A stretch of DNA of 24,969 bases from Spongospora subterranea (Eukaryota > Endomyxa > Phytomyxea > Plasmodiophorida > Plasmodiophoridae). Below, one piece after another: positions 9,837-18,565 of this stretch. Both the position numbers and the translations under genes were made by a program. The notes under the pieces are model-generated. The model did no database searches and had not been told where the DNA came from. It saw only the letters and a list, made by a program, of their open reading frames with translations. The DNA lies in the NCBI GenBank assembly GCA_900404475.1, contig OUQQ01000269.1, forward strand, positions 1-24,969, written 5' to 3'. Each line of letters opens with the position of its first letter. The first letter of the stretch is position 1.

Positions 9837-10157
9837 ATGACCTTCGTATCGGGAGGTGATATCGACTACTAGTAGACAGGGCCAGATCTGTATGTGCTAA
9901 TATTGGTCTGATCAGGGAGGGTGACCGAGACCCGAACCGTATCAATCAGTGACGGATTCTGGGCCATTGTCAACGGTGTTGGTCTCTTCTTCCGCACATT
10001 GGTCGACCCAAGCACGGTGCCGATTCATGGGAGTATCGGCGGGCAAGGATCTGGAGGAGGATACAGTGGAGGTGGCAGCAGCAGCGGGCGGCCATCTGTT
10101 GGTCGAGTAGTACATAATAATGATGGAGGGCAATGTGCTGGTGGATCCTGTGGATAA
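9837..10157 (+). CDS. SELENOK: Selenoprotein K homologue, cysteine form
   Basis: SELENOK is a small single-pass ER-membrane protein that works with DHHC6 in palmitoylation and with p97/Derlin in ERAD. The gene is two exons, 9837-9855 and 9916-10157, with a 60-nt intron (GTGATA...GATCAG) that splits a Gly codon, giving 86 residues (human is 94). Exon 1 gives MTFVSG and exon 2 continues GRVTETRTVSISDGFWAI, matching the N-terminal beta-like segment and the start of the transmembrane helix (FWAIVNGVGLFFRTLV). A Gly/Ser-rich cytosolic tail follows. The protein ends GGSCG, where animal SELENOK has Gly-Gly-Sec-Gly, so the selenocysteine is replaced by Cys and ordinary TAA terminates. The neighbouring GT18 gene is convergent, 30 bp away. 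Confidence 0.85.
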
Positions 10158-10187
10158 TGCACCCCGTAAAAATTACAATAATAATAT

Positions 10188-11342
10188 TCATTTTTCACAC
10201 AATTTTTTGTTGATTAATTGACGGCAATTGTCTTCATGATCTCGATCAGTAAACCCATCTGGGATCCATGGTTCGATCGGGTTATTCACCGCAGTTTCAA
10301 TGGCGACCAGAACGGCCTCAACATCACTCATATCAACAGCATAAGCATAAGGAGCGCCAATAGTTAACATGTAATCGTGCTGGGTCTGGATAGGGTGAAG
10401 GGGGAGGTCGGCCAGCGACCGACCTTTCGAGTATTTGGCGAAAATATAAGGGGTACCAGACGCCAATGATTCTATAGCGGTTGGTGCTAAGACGGGATCA
10501 CCCAATGATAGAACGAACGCAGCTTTGGACAACAGCTGTCGCCATTGACTGGAATTACAAATACCCAAATTCTCAACAGAATTCGATAGACCTAATCGAT
10601 CATATTGTATCTGTGGAATCGTGGTTTTGACACTCCATCGATTGGAAACTGTTTCGATCAGGTCTTGATGGCCTTCGATATATCTACCTAATTTTCCATG
10701 AATAACCCCTATCGGCTTCTCAACCGATTCGTGTATCGTCTTTCCAATCAGGGGCTGCTTGAATCCGATGAAATAATTCCATGCGTTTGGATACGGCACC
10801 AAAAATTGCTTTAAATCCAGTGAAATATGATTTTGCTCAGGAGGTGTTCCCCAGAAATCGACGAACCTCATCTTACACGATAGAGATGTCGTTTGAAGTG
10901 CTGTTGGGAACAATGACAGAAATGACGGCAGACGATATTGATCCAGGATTACAATGTCGAACGAATGAAGATCGATTTCTTCCGCTTCTGTTTCGCCAGG
11001 AACGACATGAACATGAACCTCAGGAAGATTATGGAACGAATCCAACAGTGAATTGAACATTGTGATTTCCCCTCCAGCACCTCCTAATCGCATATTGGCC
11101 AGCTCATTGTCAAAATTAGTGAGGTAGAACAGTACTGATTTTGTCGATGAGATAAGGTCCAACGCTGATTTGTCATCTTTGGAGATCCGAATATGAATGG
11201 ATTTGGCATATGCATCCATAACCGGCAAATTGTGGAATAACAGCAGGAGGCCGACAATGCAGATTATTGGGACGGCCAACAAAATTGAGAAGTATAAGAT
11301 TCTAGAACGGGAACGGTTCTGCTGTGTGGACGAACCTTTCAT
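10188..11342 (-). CDS. GT18 family glycosyltransferase, MGAT5-like (N-acetylglucosaminyltransferase V type)
   Basis: The ORF encodes 384 residues from the ATG at 11342. It has type II topology: a short basic cytosolic tail, a transmembrane helix at about residues 15-36, then a Golgi-lumenal domain. It follows the MGAT5 catalytic domain in order: VDFWGTPPEQNH (MGAT5 has FGTEPEFNH), PNAWNYFIGF (PDNSFLGF), VIHGKLGRYIEG, then SKAAFVLSLGDPVLAPTAIE (the UDP-GlcNAc-binding GLGFPYEGPAPLEA region), HPIQTQHDYMLTIGAP and VEAVLVAIETAVNNPIEPW. MGAT5 adds beta-1,6-GlcNAc to the alpha-1,6-mannose arm of N-glycans. This protein is about half the length of human MGAT5 and lacks its Cys-rich C-terminal domain. 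The conserved Glu of the EGPAP motif is not kept (LAP), so donor or acceptor use may differ. Confidence 0.85.
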   Translation of the reverse strand: MKGSSTQQNRSRSRILYFSILLAVPIICIVGLLLLFHNLPVMDAYAKSIHIRISKDDKSALDLISSTKSVLFYLTNFDNELANMRLGGAGGEITMFNSLLDSFHNLPEVHVHVVPGETEAEEIDLHSFDIVILDQYRLPSFLSLFPTALQTTSLSCKMRFVDFWGTPPEQNHISLDLKQFLVPYPNAWNYFIGFKQPLIGKTIHESVEKPIGVIHGKLGRYIEGHQDLIETVSNRWSVKTTIPQIQYDRLGLSNSVENLGICNSSQWRQLLSKAAFVLSLGDPVLAPTAIESLASGTPYIFAKYSKGRSLADLPLHPIQTQHDYMLTIGAPYAYAVDMSDVEAVLVAIETAVNNPIEPWIPDGFTDRDHEDNCRQLINKKLCEK

Positions 11343-11861
11343 GGAACCGTCGTTCTCGGATTGACGATGTATAAAATGGAAGATTTGATGGGAATATGTG
11401 ATGTGGGAGAGGGTGTTCCATTATGTGATTGGGGCGGGCGGGACCCTCTCCTCCCCCTCATCCAATTATTGTCCATTGGGTGATGGCGACCACCATTGCT
11501 GGGGTACCTCAAACAGATTCACGAGACTGATCGTGAAGGTGGGAATAACTTCACGAGCTCCATGGGATCTACGATATTAGACGACGTTAGATGGATATAT
11601 TGGGTGTTGTGGTTCTTGGGATAAGAATATTGGATCCTGTTTTTGTTTTTGGTCTTGTGTCTGCTATTTCCCATCATTTCCTATACTTAACAGCCAGTAA
11701 TTAACAATTGAAGCCATTAAAAAACGATTGTTAGAATTTTCGACGAAACTGAGCTCCATTACTACCCTTGGGGTGAGATTCTCGAATCTCGGCACCACAG
11801 TTTGGAGTAAAGATATTTACAGCACGTAAAATTTAACTGATTTATACAAAGTTTTTAAGGT
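11343..11861. other. Intergenic region between SF3A1 and the GT18 gene
   Basis: Both flanking genes are on the minus strand, so this holds the SF3A1 3' end and the GT18 promoter. A short perfect stem GAGATTC-TC-GAATCTC is near 11773-11790. No gene is recognised; short open frames show no motifs. Confidence 0.4.
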
Positions 11862-13966
11862 TTATTTTTTACGACCACGTTCTTTGAGTTCAAAATTTAT
11901 TCGGGAGCCAGCAACATAATTCATTTCAGCTAAAGACTCGCTGTCCTTCAACCAATGCCCGTCAGGCGCCTGCAACTTCATTTTATTCGCTTGAAGGTTG
12001 TTTAGATGGCTGCTCAAAGCTTGTTTTATCTGTAGAACTGTCGAGGTCATGTCCAACGACAGGGGAACTTGTTGATTGGCGAGATTCCATTCACTGTCCT
12101 CCTGTTGAGGAAGCTGTACGACAACATGAACGGGTCCAGGGTGACGACGAGCCCATTCTGCAGCCGGCTCCATCATGCGAGTTCGCTTCGGGGGAGGGGG
12201 TGGAGGTGGCTGGACATGATGGTGCTGTTGATGGGGTGGCGGTACCTGAGGGATATGGACGTCGGGAACTGGTGTCTGGTACATGGCGTGAGGGAAGCCG
12301 GCACCAGGAGCCGGTCCCATGTAAGGAACGGGGGTTTGCACCGGATTATACCCATATGGGGCGGCGCCTTGAGGGAGCATTGGGGCGTGAGGAAACCCTC
12401 CCATGTTCTGTGAGGGAAGAGGCGGCATATAGGGAATGGGAATTGAGGCAGGAGGGATCGGCATGGGGGGAGGTGGGCCAGATGGCGGCAATGCATCAAC
12501 CTGGTCATTCCATGAGTGCCCGGAGGCACCTTGACCCTGGTCACCAGGCGTGCCATTGCCTACAGCGCCCGAAGCGGTTGTGAAAATATCTTGGCGGCGT
12601 CTGGCCAGTTCAGATAAGTGTCGGCCGATGTCTGAGCCGCTGATCAGATTGCTGTCACGCTGCTTCTGCATCGAGGCCTGCTTTTGCACCTTCCATCTAG
12701 GATCTAATAAACAGATACGGACGTGTTCACTGATCTCGGATTGTCGAACAAGTTCCCCACAGGAGGGACATTTCTGGAACTGTGTTGCGTTGGACTGAAC
12801 TCTTTGCCTTTCACCTGGTGCCGTATCTTGCACCTGAGACTCAACGATAACCTCTGCTGCCGACTCCTGTTCTGCGGCGTCTGCGTCCACATCCATTTCA
12901 ACATCCCGGTCGGCTTGAAGTTGCTCCTGAGCATCGAGCGCCCTGTTGATCTCTTCAATTGTGTTGAACGGAGACGGAAGAAACAGTTGCTCATCGTCCG
13001 GAAAGTCCACAGTTCGGAGAACGACGAAATCATACCAATCAGTAGACGCGATAGCCATCCGCTCGTCTTCATCTTGTTGCTCCTTCTGGCCCATCAATTT
13101 TTCTTGAATGCGTTCGTATTCGATTCGGCCCAATATTTTTTCGCGCATTGCATCAGGTTCCTTCAGTTCCTCCAGAACTTCAGCTAAACGACCGGTCATA
13201 ATCTCCTCATAAGCTTGAACACTTTCTTGGAACGCTTGATAGCAGGGATGCGACGATCTCATGAAATCAAAGGAAGGATTCCGGGCCTCTCTTGTCATCA
13301 ATCCATTGATAAACGCCCTGCCTTGCGCAGCTACATATCTGGCAGTGAGCAAAATGATGTCGCGATCGCGGGGACTGATTGGATAATCATAGGGTAAAAC
13401 GCAGGTGAATGACCGATCAAGAGTAGCTGGACTAGTGGGAATAAGATGGGCTTGACATGACCTGGCGATTTCTAACTTCAATCGCTCATGAAAAGTAAGA
13501 ACAACCGGCTTAACTGCGGCCGTTTCGGCCCTGGCATCAGCAGCTTCTTGTTCAGCTTCGAGTTCCTCTAACGCCTGTCGTTCAGCTTCCTGTTCTTCCT
13601 GAAGCCGTGCAAGACGTTCTTGCTCTTCAGGTGGAAGCAGAAGCTGGACTAATTTGGACTTATAATATGAATGGTAGGCATTGTCAGGGTGAAGGAAGTC
13701 GAATCTCCTATCGTTCTGCTGTTTGGACAATATCACTGCCTCAAAGGCAGTGCCGTGTTTAGCGACATAACCAGCTGTTTTCTCAACAATTGCTATATCA
13801 AACCGATCAGTAATTACATCGACGTAGGGGCATAATACATACGCCGCAAATCTGGAGGAGGGACAATGATATTGGCCAACTCGGGCAAGACGTATTCAGC
13901 CGTCAGCGTGGGATCTTGCTGCTCGAATACAGCTGCAGCGGCGGACCCTACAGCCACCTCAGCCAT
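11862..13966 (-). CDS. SF3A1: SF3A1, splicing factor 3A subunit 1 (U2 snRNP)
   Basis: SF3A1 is a subunit of the SF3a complex that matures the 17S U2 snRNP. Exon 1 is 13843-13966 (ATG 13966) and exon 2 is 11862-13792, with a 50-nt intron (GTATGT...ATATAG), giving 684 residues. Surp1 spans the splice (LRPIVEKTAGYVAKHG, then FDFLHPDNAYHSYY). A long Glu-rich coiled coil follows. Surp2 contains RDIILLTARYVAAQGRAF and FDFMRSSHPCYQAF. The LLDPRWKVQK block is preceded by CPSCGELVRQSEISEHVRIC. A long Pro-rich region ends in a C-terminal ubiquitin-like domain (KMKLQAPDGHWLKDSESLAE) and RGRKK; in human the equivalent RGGRKK contacts U1 snRNA stem-loop 4. An AATAAA overlaps the stop codon. Confidence 0.96.
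13793..13842 (-). other. SF3A1 intron, 50 nt
   Basis: The donor GTATGT and acceptor ATATAG are canonical. The exons join in phase 1 to restore a Pro codon in the Surp1 lead-in. Confidence 0.85.
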
Positions 13967-14004
13967 GGCAACGCCCGGCTGGCAGTCGTGGCGATAGGAG
14001 GTTT

Positions 14005-14289
14005 ATGATTAAGAGATGGCGAACAATGACAAGGGGATTATCAATTATTGTACGGAGTCCGCTGTGTGCCATTGTTCGGCCCATTTCCCCCCTCTGGCCC
14101 TGCCGCTTGGCCCTGGGGTCTGGGGTGGGACTCGGCCACCGCCGGCCTCTCGTTCCCTCGCTCAAATCCAGGCCCTGGGTCCTCAAAATCGCTTATCTCC
14201 ATGCCGTCATCAGTAAACCAGCTTCTACCAGCGTTCGTTTTTCATCTAACTCGAAAACCTCACACCAGCACTGCGACACTGCATCTTGA
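14005..14289 (+). CDS. Small basic ORF with mitochondrial presequence-like N-terminus, divergent from SF3A1
   Basis: The ORF gives 94 residues from the ATG at 14005, with another ATG at 14026. The first 60 residues carry many Arg and hydrophobic residues and no acidic residue (MIKRWRTMTRGLSIIVRSPL), which looks like a mitochondrial targeting sequence. The gene would start only about 40 bp from the SF3A1 ATG on the opposite strand, a divergent promoter. The rest of the ORF is Ser/His-rich and has no recognised domain, so it may be only a first exon. High local GC also keeps other frames open, so this may be spurious. Confidence 0.3.
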   Translation: MIKRWRTMTRGLSIIVRSPLCAIVRPISPLWPCRLALGSGVGLGHRRPLVPSLKSRPWVLKIAYLHAVISKPASTSVRFSSNSKTSHQHCDTAS

Positions 14290-15375
14290 GCTAAAAGCGG
14301 CAAATCTCAAAATGCGAGTTAGTTTTATTTCGGGTCTTAGAGTGTTATGAGTTCGTCACCCAAGTTTTGAAAGGGATTGTTGTCAGATGATCCACCTTGA
14401 TGAACTAAATAGTCGTCATGTGATTACTTCATTCGATCTGAATTTAATTGTGTTTGCGTTTTATGTCAGTGAACCCCTACTTTTAGATTCATTGCTCGAC
14501 ATTCTTATTAATATCGTTTGCAGAAAGTGTTGATCCTCAGCAAACCCAACTCGTTGTGTCAGATATGACAAATGAACAGTAGTCATCCCATCATAAAATC
14601 CTTTGTCTCACACTCGGCGGGAAATTTATGATGATGATGTAGAAATCATAATCTTCGCCAGAAGCTGATTCTTCGATCAAAAGTTAGCGTAGACGAATCT
14701 CATTGAGAAGTAACTGCTTTTGGATTGAATCAGATGCATTATTTAAGTTCTCATCAGTTCCGATCAGCTGCGAAATTCTCTGTCTCGTTGGCGATCGACA
14801 AAATAAAATAAAACTAGACAGATCTGTAGATAATTTTGGGTATCGATGATCGATGGTCAACATAGTCTAGCGCTTGTGTTGGTTATCATCGGCAGTGTTT
14901 TGAATGACGATTTGTCGAGCGTATAAAATTACAAGCAAAGACTATCGAACCGCTGTGGGGATCGCTGCCTGTGTAGTGTCGTTGGGAGGCAAGCTTGTTT
15001 GATTCTGACCATATGTTGGTCATTCGCCCGTTTTGCCTCTTGACGAAGTTGATACACAAGGAAACACGACGCGGATATGGCTCCGTAAGACTGCCCAACG
15101 GATCATGATCGTATTACGCCACGAGTGGCTGCTGCAGCCAAGCCTACAGGTGTAATGTTTCCTTACATTGACAGGGTCTAAGTGGTGGTGTGTAGCCCCT
15201 TCTAGTGTTATTAAGGTCCCGCCATCACAATCGTCACTATCAAAACCCACACACAACGCCACCGATGTCGTACTGGTGAACTTTTTTTGCTCCAAGAATT
15301 TTTTTCTGTTCTTTGCCTTGTTAGGTTAACTTACCCAAGTCGAAGGTTCGGCATCCTTAATCGCCAATTTCATAT
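14290..15375. other. Long stretch with no recognised gene
   Basis: Two minus-strand open frames (14886-15098 and 15020-15295) overlap each other and carry no motif I can name; one contains GFDSDDCDGGTLITLEGA. The rest is AT-rich with many stops. It may contain regulatory sequence for TBC1D19, or the remains of an unidentified element. Confidence 0.35.
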
Positions 15376-17092
15376 ATGCAATCTCATGTCGTCTATGGAC
15401 ATTTTGACACGGTCGAAGACCAACGCAAAAAGATAATCGAGGCGATTGAAGAGTATCCAGTATATTGGTAAATCACGATTGCAATAATTTATATCGCAAT
15501 GTGTAGTAAATAATGGTTCAATTAGGTCAGCAAAGCGATCTGTGAAAGAACTGTGTATGAAGCAAACAGTTTCCGAGATAGAGGGCTCAATCGAGTCTCT
15601 TTTGTTCCGGTCCCCTCTAGCGCCTCGCCTTGAAAGTGTTATTCATTTCATCGATCGTAATGCCAATCACAGCCGTGAATATAAATTCGCCGGTGTTGAT
15701 GATCGATACGAACCGTTGGACTTCGTCGAAAAACTGAGAATGCAGTGGGACTCTAGAATGAGGTATCAACTTAGGGCAATAGCATCTCATCAGAAACGAC
15801 CATTACTGATGCCTCGTATTCGACCAAACCGCGATCGTGATCAAGAAGAGCAGTTCCCGTCTCATCTCATTTACTCGTGGACCGACCTACTTAATGAAAT
15901 TGAAAATCTCTCCAATCCAAATGCGGCGTCCTCAGCTGAAAATAACATTACAGGATTCGGTTCGGTAAAGCTGTGCCTTCGAACTCCAACATTAGATCTG
16001 CTGAGACGTCGGTATTGCCAACTTAGCCCAAACATCCGCCATGTTGGCCTCGACGATGAACTTTCTGGTTTGGGTTGGTTTAGAAGTCAACAAAATTCTG
16101 ATGGTGAACGGTTGTTGAATGATACCAGGACGAGCACTGCTGAACTAATGGTCTATGCCCAGACAGGAATTCCAGCATCACTTCGACCGCGATTCTGGAA
16201 GAGAATACTAGGCGTGTGGTCATCTGAACGAGACCTGGCACATTATGAAAAATTGATCAGTCAAGTTCGTCGGTGGGATATGATCACGGACGATCTTTAT
16301 CGTCTGGAAGTTCAAGAGACCACTGACAATGCCGCCTATTTTGTTTTCGAAGACATGCTCGATGAGATGATGCTTGCGTTCAGCCGCGATTCTTGGGTCC
16401 CCAGGAACAGCATTCTACCTCTATCTGTTGCTCCATTGACCACAAACATTTTTGATGATTCTGAAAATTCTCAGATTATACCCTCTAATTCTCATCAACC
16501 TCCTCAATTTGTTCCTGTTCAAAAGTCACTGACAGCGATGGAAAATTCTGGCTTGGAGCTCAACGATCAAGGCGACACCATTATACCACCTTGTCAAATT
16601 GTCCCTTTTCATCTTCAAGTAATGCTGGCAGCGCCATTATGCTATCTGTTCCAACAAGCAGAACAGACCTATTTCGTGTACAGACAAATGTACGCCCGTT
16701 ATTTTTGCCGACTCCATCTGATCAGCTCGAGGAAAGATACCATCATCTATTTGTGCAAATTGTTCGAAGACCTGGTGCAGTCGGATAGTCCTCAAGTGTT
16801 TTACCATGCAGTAGAAGCTGGCCTGCCCCCACTTCGAGTTGTTTTCCCATGGTTGTTCACAGCTTTCTCAGGTTATCTTGCTGTTGACCAAGTTCTTATT
16901 CTTTGGGATAGAATTCTTGCATACGATTCGCTGGAACTATTATCTGTTCTCGCGGCGGCTATCTTTGTTTTCCGTTCAAAGTCTGTTATGAACGCCAGCT
17001 CGGGTGACGAAATTCGAGATATATTCGAAGATGGCGCTCATTTCCGCGTACTCCCTCTTTTGCAACACTTCCTTTTCGATTCCTCCAGATAA
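15376..17092 (+). CDS. TBC1D19: TBC1D19 orthologue, TBC domain protein
   Basis: TBC-domain proteins are mainly Rab GTPase-activating proteins. Exon 1 (15376-15467) and exon 2 (15526-17092) flank a 58-nt intron that splits a Trp codon; the product is 552 residues, similar to the animal protein. The N-terminal half is TBC1D19-specific helical sequence (QRKKIIEAIEEYPVYWSA; CLRTPTLDLLRRRYCQLSP). The TBC domain starts at TGIPASLRPRFWKRILGVWS. It contains AAYFVFEDMLDEMMLAFSRD, HLQVMLAAPLCYLFQQAEQ, MYARYFCRLHLISS, AFSGYLAVDQVLILWDRIL and LSVLAAAIFVFRS, matching TBC1D19 block by block. The usual IxxDxxR arginine-finger and YxQ glutamine-finger motifs are not evident, as also appears true of animal TBC1D19, so GAP activity is doubtful. 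It converges on the 17194-18021 gene, 101 bp away. Confidence 0.93.
15468..15525 (+). other. TBC1D19 intron, 58 nt
   Basis: The donor GTAAAT and acceptor AATTAG join TG|G to give a Trp codon in frame. Without this splice the first exon stops at once (TGG TAA). Confidence 0.8.
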
Positions 17093-17193
17093 TGCAGTCA
17101 TGTAAACATGTATAGATATAAATTCACAACATATGTACAATACAGAATCACGATTTCGGTAGATTGAGTTCACCGTCATTGAGCAAATGAGAT

Positions 17194-18021
17194 TTATATG
17201 AACACTGATGATTTTAACCTGAGCAATATACAGATGATCAAGACCCCTATAATAGTATTGGCAATTTCATATCGTGTCAGGGCGGCGTCATTCCATTTAG
17301 ACGCCGTTGAAATGTTTTTGAGATAACGATGCCGAATCTTCTTTCGGATGCTGCGATCATCACCTATTTCAGCTACAATTGTATTGGCAATAGTAACACC
17401 ATCGTCAGCGGAGACTGAAACGAACGTGGCGCCATATTTCTGCTGATTGTCAGTTTTGTCTGATAGAAAGCCACAGAATGCATTTACAATGGCTAGAAGC
17501 CCCCCAAACGTATCAGGAACCTTGTTGGCTTTTGTTGTTGACTGGATTTGAACGATCACTATCGGGATCCGTAGGGTTCGCTGGATGTCGATTAGCCTTA
17601 AGAGTGCTGGCTCAATACAGATCGCTGAAGCATTGGAACTCCCAGAATAAGCGAGTATATATCCATCTGCACTGCACATCGCCGGGTCGATTTCAGCCTG
17701 AGAAAATTGCACTTTGAACGAAATTCGAAATAATTGTTAACTCTGACTGCTTTGGAGATCGTAATGATATCGTAATGCAGCTTATATCGTGTTAATTCAT
17801 ACTGCACCACCATGCCTTTGTATTACTGTTTAGAACAGATCATTGGTTTCAGTAAAACCCTGCCAACCTTGTAGAACCATATCCTCCACGACGACGTTTT
17901 GTTGCCGAAATATAGTCTGCAAACCGAGCGAACATCGGGATTTAGATGAGCGCACCTGATTCGAAGCTATTGGCCTTACAACATGCAGATCATGACGAAA
18001 AAGTGAAGCGGCGTACGCCAT
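17194..18021 (-). CDS. Tail-anchored Ras-fold protein with degenerate nucleotide site (putative pseudo-GTPase)
   Basis: I read four exons: 17956-18021, 17868-17916, 17748-17815 and 17194-17697, with introns of 39, 52 and 50 nt in compatible phases, giving 228 residues. The order follows a small GTPase. LHVVRPIASNQTIF sits where the P-loop (VVGxxxxGKSxL) should be. VQYELTRYKLHYDI fits beta2-beta3. AMCSADGYILAYS fits the region after switch II. IPIVIVQIQS replaces the strand ending in NKxD. ATFVSVSADDG fits the SAK strand. Gly and Lys of the P-loop, DxxG, and NKxD are all absent, so GTP binding is unlikely. The last 25 or so residues form a transmembrane helix (IANTIIGVLIICILLRL), which suggests post-translational insertion in an ER, mitochondrial or peroxisomal membrane. 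The family is not identified; homology to Ras-type GTPases is inferred from pattern. Confidence 0.6.
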
Positions 18022-18565
18022 CGAAACGGTTTAATGGCGGAATGAGAGGCGCAATCCTAATGGTATTGGGGGTTCGGCCACCCGATATCGCCAACACTGG
18101 ATAAGGCCACATCGTATCGTAATTCGTATTGTAAAATGATGAACGATATGATTTCGGCCTCCTGATACAGTCCATCACTACATGTCCCTCACACAGGTCA
18201 CCCTTCTCTCATAATCTCATTTCGCTGTTGGACTCTTCCCGAATCCTGGGAATACTCCTCGACGGCTGGTTACTCGACATCCATCCACTCCACCATGTCC
18301 TTCCAATGACCAATAGAATCAATCAAGGTATCTCTCTTTTTGACAGCTATCGTGTTTTTATATGGGGCCTTGAACTGCCCACTGTGGTAGCTGTCCGACT
18401 TGGTGATCCACAATCTGGACCAGTATTGAACGATGATCCTGGATCAAAGAGCAATCGTAAACTTGTTCGTAAATGCATTGCATAGTCTTATCATAGTCTA
18501 ATACATTATTATTTACTTCGTAGTTAAAGGGCGCTATCGTGGCTCGACTCTCTACTAAAACGCAG
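18022..18565. other. Divergent region between the Ras-fold gene and LRRC49
   Basis: An open plus-strand frame at 18228-18485 includes an ATG at 18306 (MTNRINQG) and may contain LRRC49 first-exon sequence. I could not find a donor whose phase matches the acceptor at 18565. The region probably contains both promoters. Confidence 0.35.

Noticed and set aside
11740..11830. tRNA-like arm near GATTCTCGAATCTC
   Set aside because: A stem is present but no acceptor stem, D-arm or anticodon arm can be drawn around it.
12173..12583. Open frames on both strands inside SF3A1
   Set aside because: They lie in the Pro/Gly-rich region of SF3A1, where biased composition removes stops from all frames.
18228..18485. 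CAP-Gly domain of a tubulin cofactor E-like protein
   Set aside because: A few residues resemble a CAP-Gly motif (GPVLNDDPGSKSN), but key aromatic and GKHDG residues are missing, and the leucine-rich repeats downstream match LRRC49, not TBCE.
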